Assembly (NCBI RefSeq): GCF_004342025.1
Contig: NZ_SLWN01000003.1
Location: forward strand, 124,001-188,000
Reading direction: 5' to 3'
From: Kribbella steppae
GTDB taxonomy: Bacteria; Actinomycetota; Actinomycetes; Propionibacteriales; Kribbellaceae
DNA: 64,000 bases
The position numbers were made by a program, and so were the translations under genes. Positions 21,709 through 30,144 of this stretch are shown here, piece by piece. Below the pieces are notes generated by a model. That model was given only the letters and a program-made list of their open reading frames with translations. It was not told the origin of the DNA and ran no database searches. Position 1 is the stretch's first letter, and the number at the start of each line of letters is the position of its first letter.

Positions 21709-23803
21709 GCAGTTCGCGGGCAGCCGTCGCGATCTCCCGCTCGCTGACCAGGACGGAGTGAGCGGCCGCGCCCAGTGGCACGTAGGAGTCGTGGCTGGCG
21801 ACCCGGGCCAGCCGGCCGGTGTACCCGTAGTCGATCAGGGTGGCCAGGACACCTTCGGAGACACCGCCGGAGCGACGGGTCTCGTCGACGACCAGCACCC
21901 GCCCGGTTGCGGTTGCCTCACGCAACAAGTCCTCGACCGGCAGTGGCGCGAGCCAGCGCAGGTCGAGCACCCGGATGCCGGGCACTCTGGCCGCCACCCG
22001 GAGGCTCATAGGGACACCGTTGCCGAAGGTGACGATGGTCAGTCCGGTCCCGTCGCCGTACGTCCGGCCACGCCCGATCGGCACCGGTTCAGTCGCGTAC
22101 GACGTCAGCCACGCGTCGTCCCCGTCCTCGTACAGGTCCCGCCGGTGGTAGAGCGCGATCGGCTCCAGGAAGACGCTGACCGTCCCGGACGAGCGGGCGG
22201 CCGCCGCGCAGGTGTGCAGCATCGCGGCCGCGTCGTCGGGCCGGGATGGTGACGCGATCACGATGCCCGGGATGTCGCGCAGTACGCCGATCGCGTCGTC
22301 GTTGTGGAAGTGGCCGCCGAACCCCTTCTGGTAGCCGTAGCCGGCGATCCGCAGCACCATCGGATTCGAGTACTGCTCCTGCGAGAAGAACTTCAGCGAC
22401 GCCGCCTCGCCGCGCAGCTGATCCTCGGCGTTGTGCAGGTACGCGAGGTACTGGATCTCCGGGATCGGCAGCAATCCGGACACCCCGGCGCCCAGGGCCA
22501 GTCCGAGGATCGACTGCTCGTCCAGCAAGGTGTCGAACACCCGTGCCGGTCCGAACGCCTTCTGCAGTCCGCGGGTCACGCCGTACACGCCGCCCTTGCG
22601 GCCGACGTCCTCCCCGAACACCATCGCCTCCGGGTACGACGCGAGTACGTCGGCCAGTGCGCGGTTGATCGACTGGCTCAGGGTCAGCCGATCCGTCGTC
22701 GTACTGCGCTCGGGGAGCGATTCTGCGACGCTCGATGGATCAGGGAAGCGCAGCGGTGCGGCAACGGCTTCCGCTGTCGACAGTTGTGGCAATCCCGCGA
22801 CCTCGGCCGCGATCCGCATCACTTCGGACCGCTTGTCCTCGTACAGCTCGATCACGTCATCGGGCGTGTAGCCGGCTCCGAGCAGCAATCGCGCCGTACC
22901 GAGCAGCGGATCGAGCTCCTCGTCGGCGGCCAGTTCGGCGGGGGAGCGATAGGCCGCCTCTACGTCCGATCCGGCGTGACCGAGCAGCCGGACCGTCCGG
23001 AGCCGGAGGAACGCCGGCCGCCGGTTGCGCCGGACGAACGTCGCGGCTTCCGTTGCCATCGAGAACGCGGCGGCGGCATCGGTGCCGTCGGCATCGAAGT
23101 ACCGCAGGCCGGGACGCTGACCGTACGCCTGCCGGATCCAGCCCTCCGGCGTCCGCACGCTGATCCCGATGCCGTTGTCCTCGCAGACCAGCAGCAGCGG
23201 CATCGGCAGCCCCTGGTACGACGCGTGCAGGGTGGCGTTGATCGCGCCGGTCGCGGTCGAGTGGTTCGCCGAGGCGTCGCCGAAGCTGGTCACCACGATC
23301 GCGTCCTGCGGCCACGGCGACGGTACGCCGAGCTTCGCCGACCGCGAGATCGAGAACGCGACGCCCATCGCCCGCGGCAAGTGGGATGCAATTGTCGACG
23401 TCTGCGGGATGATCGCCAGGTCGTGCCGGCCGAAGACCTTGTGCCGGCCGCCCGCGATCGGTTCGGCAGTGGCCGCGGCGACGCCGAGCAGGATGTCGCG
23501 CAGCCCTTCCTTCGAGCCGCACTGCTCGGCGCGGGCGAGGTAGAAGGCGCCGGACCGGTAGTGCAGCAGGGCCGGGTCAGTGGGCTGCAGCGCAGCGGCG
23601 ACGGCGGCGTTGCCCTCGTGGCCGGCCGATCCGATCGTGTAGAAACCCTGACCTTGCGACTGCATCCACCGCGCGGCCAGGTCGGCGTGCCGGCTGCCGA
23701 GCTGAGCGTCGTACAGGCTGCGCAGCACGTCCTCCGGCAGGTCGCCCGGCGTCGGCTTCAGCGCACGGACGCGGTCGGCGAACCGCTCGTCGACGCTGTT
23801 CAC
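21701..23803 (-). CDS. 2-oxoacid dehydrogenase E1, alpha and beta fused
   Basis: 700 residues from a GTG. Residues about 1-340 are the alpha part: 'IGSAGHEGNAAVAAAL', 'HYRSGAFYLAR', and the thiamine-diphosphate motif 'VVTSFGDASANHSTATGAINATL...LLVCEDNGIGIS'. Residues about 375-700 are the transketolase-like beta part ('SQSINRALADVLASYPEAMVFGEDVGRKGGVYGVT', 'LDLRWLAPLPVEDLL', 'LVVDETRRSGGVSEGV'). Fused E1 proteins decarboxylate branched-chain or related 2-oxoacids. The E2 and E3 partners are not in the window. The gene follows a MarR regulator by 18 bp on the same strand. Confidence 0.9.
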   Translation of the reverse strand: MNSVDERFADRVRALKPTPGDLPEDVLRSLYDAQLGSRHADLAARWMQSQGQGFYTIGSAGHEGNAAVAAALQPTDPALLHYRSGAFYLARAEQCGSKEGLRDILLGVAAATAEPIAGGRHKVFGRHDLAIIPQTSTIASHLPRAMGVAFSISRSAKLGVPSPWPQDAIVVTSFGDASANHSTATGAINATLHASYQGLPMPLLLVCEDNGIGISVRTPEGWIRQAYGQRPGLRYFDADGTDAAAAFSMATEAATFVRRNRRPAFLRLRTVRLLGHAGSDVEAAYRSPAELAADEELDPLLGTARLLLGAGYTPDDVIELYEDKRSEVMRIAAEVAGLPQLSTAEAVAAPLRFPDPSSVAESLPERSTTTDRLTLSQSINRALADVLASYPEAMVFGEDVGRKGGVYGVTRGLQKAFGPARVFDTLLDEQSILGLALGAGVSGLLPIPEIQYLAYLHNAEDQLRGEAASLKFFSQEQYSNPMVLRIAGYGYQKGFGGHFHNDDAIGVLRDIPGIVIASPSRPDDAAAMLHTCAAAARSSGTVSVFLEPIALYHRRDLYEDGDDAWLTSYATEPVPIGRGRTYGDGTGLTIVTFGNGVPMSLRVAARVPGIRVLDLRWLAPLPVEDLLREATATGRVLVVDETRRSGGVSEGVLATLIDYGYTGRLARVASHDSYVPLGAAAHSVLVSEREIATAARELLS

Positions 23804-23821
23804 GGCCTGGCGCCCGCGGTC

Positions 23822-24295
23822 TCAGAGCCCGCAGTCGAACCCGTCGTCGTTCGGGTTCGCGTCGGCCAGGACGTCCAGGATTCTGCTCGCGCGGCGAAGG
23901 TCCTCATCTGATACATGATCGGCGAAGAACGTCGACACCACAGCCTCGACCACAGGTTGGGCAGCCGCGAGTGCGTCCCGCCCGGCCGCAGTGAGCTCGG
24001 CCCAGGTGGCCCGGCGGTCCTCCGGGGTGTTCCGGCGGACGACCCAGCCGTCCTTGTCCTCGAGCTTGCCGATGAGCCGGGTGCAGCCGCTGCGGGAGAT
24101 CATCAGCTGCTCCGCCAGCGGCGCCATCCGCAGCCGGCCACCGGCCTGGTCGAGGATCCGCAGCACCTCGTGCTCGAAGTACCCCATCTTCAGCCGGGAT
24201 CGCAGCGTGTTGTCGAGATGCGTGAACAGCAGCGTGTCCGCGCGGTACATCGCTCGCCAGGCACCGAGCTGATCGGTGCTCATCGTCGTCGGCAT
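23822..24295 (-). CDS. MarR family transcriptional regulator
   Basis: 157 residues. MarR pattern: 'YFEHEVLRILDQAGGRLRMAPLAEQLMISRSGCTRLIGKLEDKDGWVVRRNTPEDRRATWAELTAAGRDALAAAQPVVEAVVSTFF', with the DR-containing wing. An alternative ATG is at 24283. It is divergent from an MFS transporter gene, and an ACAGTT/AACTGT palindrome lies between them, so it most likely represses the transporter and itself. It runs into the fused E1 gene 18 bp downstream. Confidence 0.92.
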   Translation of the reverse strand: MPTTMSTDQLGAWRAMYRADTLLFTHLDNTLRSRLKMGYFEHEVLRILDQAGGRLRMAPLAEQLMISRSGCTRLIGKLEDKDGWVVRRNTPEDRRATWAELTAAGRDALAAAQPVVEAVVSTFFADHVSDEDLRRASRILDVLADANPNDDGFDCGL

Positions 24296-24328
24296 GGTGA
24301 GAGTGTACGACGCTGGGTGCGCATCGCA

Positions 24329-24363
24329 ACAGTTGACACGTGAACTGTTTGTCTGTGTATGCT
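24329..24363 (+). promoter_or_regulatory. MarR-type operator overlapping the MFS promoter
   Basis: ACAGTT (24329-24334) and AACTGT (24343-24348) flank an 8-bp centre. The -35 hexamer TTGACA (24333-24338) lies in it, and TATGCT (24358-24363) is a possible -10 with a 19-bp spacer. Bound MarR would block the polymerase. Confidence 0.6.
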
Positions 24364-24390
24364 CAGCGGGACGACCTAGGGGAGGATCAC

Positions 24391-25689
24391 GTGAGCTGGA
24401 AGGCAGTTCAACCGCTGCGGCATCGGGAGTACCGGCTGCTGTGGACCGGGTTGGCTGTCGCTCTGCTCGGCAGCGGGCTGTGGCTGGTCGCGCTGGCCTG
24501 GCAGGTGATCGAGCTCGGCGGCGGGCCGGTCCAGTTGTCCGTGGTGACGACGGCGTACAGCATCGGCCTGGTCGTCTGCGTGCTGTTCGGCGGGATCGCG
24601 GCCGACCGGTTGTCGCAGCGCAGCGTGATCATCACGGCGGACATCGTGCGGGGTCTGGTGCTGCTGGTCGTCGCCGGTTTTGCGCTGTCCGAACTGCTGG
24701 AGATCTGGCACCTCGCTGCCGCCGCGGTCCTGATCGGAGCCGGTGAAGCCTTCCTCATTCCGGCCTACACGGCTCTCGTGCCGAAGCTCTTGCCGCCCGA
24801 GCAGTTGCTGGCGGCGAACGGTCTCGAGGGCACGCTGCGGCCGCTGGCCCAGCAGGCCACCGGGCCGGCGCTGGGTGGTCTGGCGATCGCGGCGATGTCA
24901 CCGGGAGTCGCCATCCTGGTGACGGCCCTGACCTACCTCTTCTCGGCCGGGTGCGTGCTCGCGATGCGGGTGCCGTCCAGCGGGTTCGAGCCGGTCGAGC
25001 CGGGTGATGTCGAGGACGTCGAACCGCGGCCCGCGAAGCAGTCGATCCTCGGTGACCTGCGCGAAGGCTGGCGCTACGTACGACGGACCCGTTGGCTGCT
25101 CGCGTCACTGCTGTTCGGCACGGTGTTCGTGCTGCTGATCCTGGGACCACTCGAGGTGCTGCTGCCGTTCGCCGTCCGGGATCAGCTCGGTGGTGGGCCG
25201 GGTGACTTCGGCCTTGTGCTGGCGGCGTTCGGGATCGGCGGGGCAGCCGGTGCGTTGCTCATTTCGTCGCGGAGTCTGCCGCGGCGGTATCTGACCGTGA
25301 TGACGCTGCTGTGGGGTGTCGGGTCACTGCCGATCGTGGTGCTCGGGTTCGCCCACGACCTGTGGATGATGATGGCCGGTGCGGCCGTGGTCGGTGTGAC
25401 CAGCTCGGCGGCGATGGTGATCTGGGGGACGCTGCTGCAGCGCCGGGTGCCGGACCACCTGCGTGGGCGTATCGCCAGCCTGGACTTCTTCGTCTCGCTG
25501 CTGCTGATGCCGGTGTCGATGGCGCTGGCCGGCCCGGCGGGCGCCGTACTGGGGCTGACGACGGTGTTCATCATCGCCGGGGTCGGGCCTGCACTGGTGT
25601 CGCTCCTGGTCGTGTTCTTCGGCCGGATGCCGTCGGACGAGATCGCGAACCCGCTCGACCAGGCGGAGCCGGTGCCAAGCGTTGCCTGA
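24391..25689 (+). CDS. MFS transporter (drug/metabolite efflux type)
   Basis: 432 residues from the GTG at 24391, which has GGGGAGG nine bases upstream. About twelve membrane segments. The first loop carries the MFS motif 'GGIAADRLSQRSVIITAD'; a central hydrophilic stretch (about 190-215) separates the two halves, and 'VPDHLRGRIASLDFFVSLLLMPVSMAL' is typical of the MFS_3/enterobactin-exporter-like group. With the divergent MarR gene, this is probably an efflux pump induced by its substrate. Confidence 0.9.
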   Translation: MSWKAVQPLRHREYRLLWTGLAVALLGSGLWLVALAWQVIELGGGPVQLSVVTTAYSIGLVVCVLFGGIAADRLSQRSVIITADIVRGLVLLVVAGFALSELLEIWHLAAAAVLIGAGEAFLIPAYTALVPKLLPPEQLLAANGLEGTLRPLAQQATGPALGGLAIAAMSPGVAILVTALTYLFSAGCVLAMRVPSSGFEPVEPGDVEDVEPRPAKQSILGDLREGWRYVRRTRWLLASLLFGTVFVLLILGPLEVLLPFAVRDQLGGGPGDFGLVLAAFGIGGAAGALLISSRSLPRRYLTVMTLLWGVGSLPIVVLGFAHDLWMMMAGAAVVGVTSSAAMVIWGTLLQRRVPDHLRGRIASLDFFVSLLLMPVSMALAGPAGAVLGLTTVFIIAGVGPALVSLLVVFFGRMPSDEIANPLDQAEPVPSVA

Positions 25690-25717
25690 ACCGGTTGAGG
25701 TCGGGTACCGGTGAAAC

Positions 25718-26380
25718 ATGCGATGGATTCGACTGCGGGCGCTGCTCACGGCCAACCTCGTGCTGTTCGTGCTGTTCCTGGTCGGACTGCTGCTCACCGG
25801 GCACGCGCACGAGAACGCTGAGCTGGCCGATCACGGGCAGCCGCCGCAGAGCCTGGGGCAGTACGTCGTCTCGTCGTCCTTCGGCGAGGCGGTGTTCGAG
25901 AACTGGGAGTCCGAGTTCCTGCAGATGGGCATGTACGTCCTGCTCACCGCATACCTGGTGCAGAAGGGGTCGGCGGAGTCCCGGCCGCTCGAGGAGGCCG
26001 CCCCGCAAGACGAGGATCCGCGCAACCACCGGACCGATCGGGAAGCGCCCTGGCCGGTCCGGCATGGGTCGGCGGCGCTGCTGAAGTTGTACGAGAACTC
26101 GCTCGCGATCGCCTTCGGCCTGGTGTTCCTGCTGTCGTTCTGGCTGCACGCCGTCACAGGTGCGGCGGCGTACAGCGAGGAGCAGGGGCTGCACGGTGCT
26201 GAAGCCGTGAGCACCTGGGGGTATGTGCAGACCTCGCAGTTCTGGTACGAGTCGTTCCAGAACTGGCAGAGCGAGTTCCTCGCGGTCGCCGCGATCGTCG
26301 GCGGTTCGATCTACCTGCGCCAGCGTCGATCGGCCCAGTCGAAGCCCGTCCACGCCCCACATTCGGACACCGGCGCCTGA
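25718..26380 (+). CDS. DUF6766-like membrane protein
   Basis: 220 residues with four membrane segments in two similar halves. Each half ends with a re-entrant motif: 'VVSSSFGEAVFENWESEFLQMGMYVLLTAYLVQKGS' and 'TSQFWYESFQNWQSEFLAVAAIVGGSIYLRQRRS'. The repeated 'NW(E/Q)SEFL' marks an internal duplication. I recognise the general pattern as DUF6766; no function is known. It begins 28 bp after the MFS gene on the same strand and may share its transcript. Confidence 0.75.
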   Translation: MRWIRLRALLTANLVLFVLFLVGLLLTGHAHENAELADHGQPPQSLGQYVVSSSFGEAVFENWESEFLQMGMYVLLTAYLVQKGSAESRPLEEAAPQDEDPRNHRTDREAPWPVRHGSAALLKLYENSLAIAFGLVFLLSFWLHAVTGAAAYSEEQGLHGAEAVSTWGYVQTSQFWYESFQNWQSEFLAVAAIVGGSIYLRQRRSAQSKPVHAPHSDTGA

Positions 26381-26485
26381 TTGGGCGCGCTCCTGGGTGG
26401 GAACGGTCGGAAGGGGCCGTTCGTTCTGGGGATAGGTGTGTGGTGTGGGGCGGGTACACGTGAGGTGTGTCGTGGGTGAGTTCCG

Positions 26486-27154
26486 GTGAGGCGGCCGTCC
26501 CCGCTGATGCGTCGGATGGCCATCGCGGGTGCGCTCGGCGTCGGCACGACCGGCGTGCTCGCTGGGGTGTTGCTGCTGGGTCCGCTGGCCGCGTCGATCC
26601 TGCTGCTCGTGGTGTTCGCGCTGGTCTGGCCGCTGGCCGCGGTAGTCCGGCACGTTACGGACGATGCGCCGTACGAATCCGCTGTGATCGTCGCGGGGGC
26701 CGCGGCCGCTGGAGTGCTGTGCCTGCCGGGGCTGGTGCGTTTGCTGGCCTGGGGTGCGGCCGGGTTGGCGGTGGCGCTGGTCGTCGCCGGGCTGTTCGTG
26801 TTGATCGACCTGGTGACGCCTGAGCGCCGGCCGCGCCCGTCGCGTCATCAGCGCAAGCTCGCGCAGTTGAAGGACGCGGAGCTGCAGGAGGACGAGCAGC
26901 TCATCGCCTCGCTCAAGTGCCCGCTCAGTATCGAGGAGCTCTGCGGCGTCTGGACCGAGACCGCCACCACGCTCGCCCAGGGCGCGGGGGCGCGCGACCG
27001 GCAGGCAGTGGCCGAGGTACGGCGGATCTGCCTCGACGAGTTCGAGCGTCGCAACCCCGACGGCTTCCACCGTTGGCTGGACGCCGGCGCCCCGGCCAAC
27101 CCGAGCAGGTACCTGCTTCCTACGCCTGGCGATGAGGGCCGTCGTACGGGATGA
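26486..27154 (+). CDS. Membrane protein of unknown function
   Basis: 222 residues from a GTG at 26486, with an internal ATG at 26507 as an alternative. Four hydrophobic segments in residues 10-112 (MAIAGALGVGTTGVLAGVLLLG, ASILLLVVFALVWPLAAVV, VIVAGAAAAGVLCLPGLVRLLAW, GLAVALVVAGLFVLIDLV) are followed by a soluble helical domain (about 120-215) with 'LSIEELCGVWTETATTLAQ' and 'ICLDEFERRNPDGFHRWLDAGAPANPSRYL', which reads as a conserved module. Not recognised further. Confidence 0.7.
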   Translation: MRRPSPLMRRMAIAGALGVGTTGVLAGVLLLGPLAASILLLVVFALVWPLAAVVRHVTDDAPYESAVIVAGAAAAGVLCLPGLVRLLAWGAAGLAVALVVAGLFVLIDLVTPERRPRPSRHQRKLAQLKDAELQEDEQLIASLKCPLSIEELCGVWTETATTLAQGAGARDRQAVAEVRRICLDEFERRNPDGFHRWLDAGAPANPSRYLLPTPGDEGRRTG

Positions 27155-27159
27155 GCTGG

Positions 27160-27879
27160 TCAGGCGCCGAGCACGCCCTTGAGGAGTGTCGAGATGCCGC
27201 CGATCAGGGCGAGGAGCAGGACGAGGAGCCGAGCCCGGTGTTCGGGGACTCGACCGGCGAGTGCCTTGCCGATGAAGGCGCCGGCGGTCAGGCCTGCGGC
27301 TGCCGCGGCCCAGGTGCCGCCGTTGAGCCGGGGTACGCCGTTCGTCGCGACGGAGAAGATGTTGACGACGACGCCGTAGCAGAGCGCGTTCGGGACGAAC
27401 TCACGGATCGTCCAGCCCGCGTTGACGGCGTACAGGGACACCGGCGGGCCACCGAGGCCCGCCGACGCGTTCATGAAACCGCCGGCCGCGCCCGCACCGA
27501 GCGCGCCTTTCAGTCCGCTGAGGGCGTGCACCCGGACGCCGCGCATGATCACGAGGACTGCGATCGTGACCAGGGCGCCCATGGTGATGAGGAGGGCGGA
27601 CTCGGGCAGATGGTTCGAGAACCAGGTGCCGAGCGGGACCGTGCACGCGGACGCGAGGATCAGCGGGACCATCGCCCTCAGCCGGACGAGGTGCCAGCCA
27701 CTCGTCAACCCGACCAGGCAGATGACACCGGCCGCACAGTTGGCGAGGGCGACCCCGTCACTCGGCCCGAGCAGCAGCACCAGCGCCGGTACGGCGACCA
27801 GCGCAAAACCCATGCCGGTCAGCCATTGCACCGACGCACCGAGCAGAACGACGCCGCCGAGCAGGAGCTCGGCGCTCAC
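27160..27879 (-). CDS. TauE/SafE family sulfite/anion exporter
   Basis: 239 residues with about eight membrane segments. Family repeats are visible in both halves: 'LLGASVQWLTGMGFALVAVPALVLLLGPSDGVALANC' and 'ALGAGAAGGFMNASAGLGGPPVSLYAV'. Members export sulfite, sulfoacetate or related anions. Starts with GTG. A 24-codon frame just upstream (27950-27876) overlaps the start as GTGA but has no ribosome-binding site and is not called. Convergent with the previous gene (6 bp between stops). Confidence 0.85.
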   Translation of the reverse strand: MSAELLLGGVVLLGASVQWLTGMGFALVAVPALVLLLGPSDGVALANCAAGVICLVGLTSGWHLVRLRAMVPLILASACTVPLGTWFSNHLPESALLITMGALVTIAVLVIMRGVRVHALSGLKGALGAGAAGGFMNASAGLGGPPVSLYAVNAGWTIREFVPNALCYGVVVNIFSVATNGVPRLNGGTWAAAAAGLTAGAFIGKALAGRVPEHRARLLVLLLALIGGISTLLKGVLGA

Positions 27880-27982
27880 CGTGGACCCGTGTGAGTGGTG
27901 CGATGGATCTGGAGCTCGGTGCTGCTGCCGTCCGCGAATGTCACCTGCACGAGCGGCGACTATAGCGAAGAACGGTGCCCGG

Positions 27983-28888
27983 TCAGGCAGCCTTCTTCCT
28001 GGTGGACGCCTTCTTGGCGGTGGTCTTTTTCGCCGCCGACTTCTTCGCCGTCTTCTTGGCAGTCGTCTTCTTGGCGGGTGACTTCGCCGGTGACTTCTTG
28101 GTGGTGCGGGACTTGCGGGCCGCTTCCACGCTGGCGCGCAGTGCCGAGACCAGGTCGGTCGGAGTCGTTGCCTCCGGCTCCTCCTCGGTGAAGACGACCT
28201 CCTTGCCCTTGCGCTTGGTCTCGACCAGCTTCTTCACCCGTTCGGTGTAGGTGTCCTTGTAGGCGCTGGGCTTCCATTCGCCGCTCATCGCCTCGATCAG
28301 GTCGGCCGCCATCGACAGTTGCTTGCCGGCACTCGACTTCGCCGGCAGATCGTCCAGTTCCTTGGCCGGGTCGCGGATCTCGTCGGCGAAGAACATCGTC
28401 TCCAGCACCAGAACCTTGTCCTGGGCCCGGATGGTGGCCAGGTACTCCTTGCCGCGCATCACGAACTTGGCGATCCCGGCCCGGTTGGTCTTCTTCAGCG
28501 CGTCCCGCATCAGTGCGTACGACGACGCGTTGTCGCCGTCCTTCGGCCCGAGGTAGTAGCTCTTCTGGTAGTAGATCGGGTCGATCTCGTCCAGATCGAC
28601 GAAGGTGGAGATCTCCAGCGATCGGGACTTGCCCGGGGCGATGTTGTCCAGCTCGTCGGGCTCGATGATGACGTACTCACCGCCGCCGATGTCGTGACCC
28701 TTCACGATCTTCTCGTAGTCGACCTCGCGGCCGGTGCGTTCGTTCACCCGCTTGTACCGGATCCGGTCCGACGTCCCCTTCTGGAACTGGTGGAAGTCGA
28801 CCTCGTGCTCCTCGGTCGCGCTGTACAGCCCGACCGGCACCGAGACCAGCCCGAAGTTGATGTACCCGCTCCAGATCGACCGCGCCAT
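27983..28888 (-). CDS. ku: Ku protein (non-homologous end joining)
   Basis: 301 residues. Bacterial Ku core: 'MARSIWSGYINFGLVSVPVGLYSATEEHEVDFHQF', 'RIRYKRVNERTGREVDYEKIVKG', 'YVIIEPDELDNIAPGKSRSLEISTFVDLDEIDPIYYQKSYYLGP', and 'RGKEYLATIRAQDKVLVLETMFFADEIRD'. The last 45 residues are a Lys/Ala/Thr tail (KKSPAKSPAKKTTAKKTAKK), histone-H1-like, as in other actinobacterial Ku proteins where it aids DNA binding. Ku forms a ring on broken ends and recruits LigD; no ligD gene is in the window. GGAGAGGAG precedes the ATG. Confidence 0.97.
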   Translation of the reverse strand: MARSIWSGYINFGLVSVPVGLYSATEEHEVDFHQFQKGTSDRIRYKRVNERTGREVDYEKIVKGHDIGGGEYVIIEPDELDNIAPGKSRSLEISTFVDLDEIDPIYYQKSYYLGPKDGDNASSYALMRDALKKTNRAGIAKFVMRGKEYLATIRAQDKVLVLETMFFADEIRDPAKELDDLPAKSSAGKQLSMAADLIEAMSGEWKPSAYKDTYTERVKKLVETKRKGKEVVFTEEEPEATTPTDLVSALRASVEAARKSRTTKKSPAKSPAKKTTAKKTAKKSAAKKTTAKKASTRKKAA

Positions 28889-28926
28889 GGCCGACTCCTC
28901 TCCACGTGCTCAGGCCGGTACCCAGG

Positions 28927-29817
28927 TCAGAGGCGGTTGTACCGCTTCCGTGCCTCCCGGCTCTCCTTCTGTGCGTCCCGGGCGGCCCGGCGCGCGTCGT
29001 CGAGCTCCGCGCCCAGCCGCCGTACCAGCTCCTGGGCGTCGGCGAGGGCCTCGCGCGCGTCGTCGAGCTGGTTGTCGAGGTCCTCGACCGTCGCCTCGGC
29101 CGCCTGGGCCGCCGAGACCGCGTCCTCGAACGCCTTCTTGGCCTTGGTCTTCTCCGCGGCCTCGCGTTCTTCCTGCTCTCGCTCGGCCTTCTCCCGCTTG
29201 CTGCGGGTGGCCGCCGACTCTTCCTCCTCCGCCGCGGTCTCCGCCTTGCGGCGCTGACGAGCCCTCTGCCGGCGCTCGTCGGTCAGCTGGGTGACGTTGG
29301 TGGGCTCACCGCTCTCGTCGACGACACCGAAACCGACGTGCCGCAGGGCGCTGCTCAGCCGGCCTTCGCGGACGGCGTCGCCCGCGGCCGGGTCCACCAA
29401 GGCCGCGTCGAGGGTCTCGCGCAGCTTCTGGCCGACATCGGCGCTGACCTTCTGGCCTTGCTGTTCGGACAGCTTGGTGGCGGCCTTGGCCACCTGGTCG
29501 AGCAGCTTGTGCCGCTTCGGGGTCAGGTCACGCAGCCGGTCGCCGTCCAGGTCCGCGGTCGCCTCGCGGAACTCGTCCCCGAGCGCCAGCAGGTCGTCCA
29601 GCTCGTCCGGCAGCTCCCGCGCGACCAGGTTCGTCACCCAGGCGGCGACGGTCGGCTTGCGCATCGCCTTCAACCGGGTCGATCCCAGCTGATCGCCGTC
29701 CGACTTCAGCTGTTTCGCCAGCTCGTTGCGAGTAGCAATGAAGTCCGCGGCCGACGCCGCATACAACGCATCAGCCGCCTCCTCGAAGTCCACCCTACCG
29801 ACGCTACCGGAACTCAC
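28927..29817 (-). CDS. Conserved coiled-coil protein next to ku
   Basis: 296 residues. The N-terminal half is a conserved helical domain ('FEEAADALYAASAADFIATRNELAKQLKSDGD', 'LKAMRKPTVAAWVTNLVAREL', 'LSSALRHVGFGVVDESGEP'). From about residue 175 the rest is a long charged coiled coil (ERRQRARQRRKAETAAEEEE and on to the end). I recognise it as a conserved actinobacterial protein of unknown function. It ends 38 bp before the ku start on the same strand, so a shared transcript and a role near DNA repair are plausible. A GTG at 29793 (VDFEEAAD) could be the real start. Confidence 0.75.
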   Translation of the reverse strand: MSSGSVGRVDFEEAADALYAASAADFIATRNELAKQLKSDGDQLGSTRLKAMRKPTVAAWVTNLVARELPDELDDLLALGDEFREATADLDGDRLRDLTPKRHKLLDQVAKAATKLSEQQGQKVSADVGQKLRETLDAALVDPAAGDAVREGRLSSALRHVGFGVVDESGEPTNVTQLTDERRQRARQRRKAETAAEEEESAATRSKREKAEREQEEREAAEKTKAKKAFEDAVSAAQAAEATVEDLDNQLDDAREALADAQELVRRLGAELDDARRAARDAQKESREARKRYNRL

Positions 29818-29881
29818 CCTCGCACAGAACCACCCCAGCGCGCGGGGGTATTTGCGCTGGGGTGGCGTCCAGTTGCTCTGC

Positions 29882-30055
29882 CTACTTCTTGAAGGCGTCC
29901 TTCGCCTTCTCGCCGGCCTGCTTCAGGGCGGCCACGGACTCTTCGGTCTCGCCCTCGGCCTGCAGATCGCGGTTGTCGGTCGCGTCGCCGGTCTTCGCCT
30001 TGATCTTGCCCTTGGCTTCCTCAGCGGCGTTCTTCATCTTGTCTCCGATACCCAT
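29882..30055 (-). CDS. CsbD family stress protein (57 aa)
   Basis: 57 residues with GAAGGAGAA before the ATG at 30055. The sequence starts MGIGDKMKNAAEEAKGKIKAK and continues 'TGDATDNRDLQAEGETEESVAALKQAGEKAKDAFKK', the compact, highly charged CsbD pattern. CsbD-like proteins are induced by general stress sigma factors in other bacteria; their function is unknown. No SigB-type promoter could be recognised upstream. It stands between the coiled-coil protein and the divergent topoisomerase IB gene. Confidence 0.85.
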   Translation of the reverse strand: MGIGDKMKNAAEEAKGKIKAKTGDATDNRDLQAEGETEESVAALKQAGEKAKDAFKK

Positions 30056-30144
30056 CGGTTTTCTCCTTCGTGGGCCGGTTGCTGTCGGCCCTCGGGTGCC
30101 CCCCAGTTCCGGGGTCCATGCATGCGGGGCGGGTATCGGTCGGT

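Noticed and set aside
27876..27950. A 24-codon minus-strand frame overlapping the TauE start as GTGA
   Set aside because: No ribosome-binding site and a stop just upstream; the overlap could be chance.
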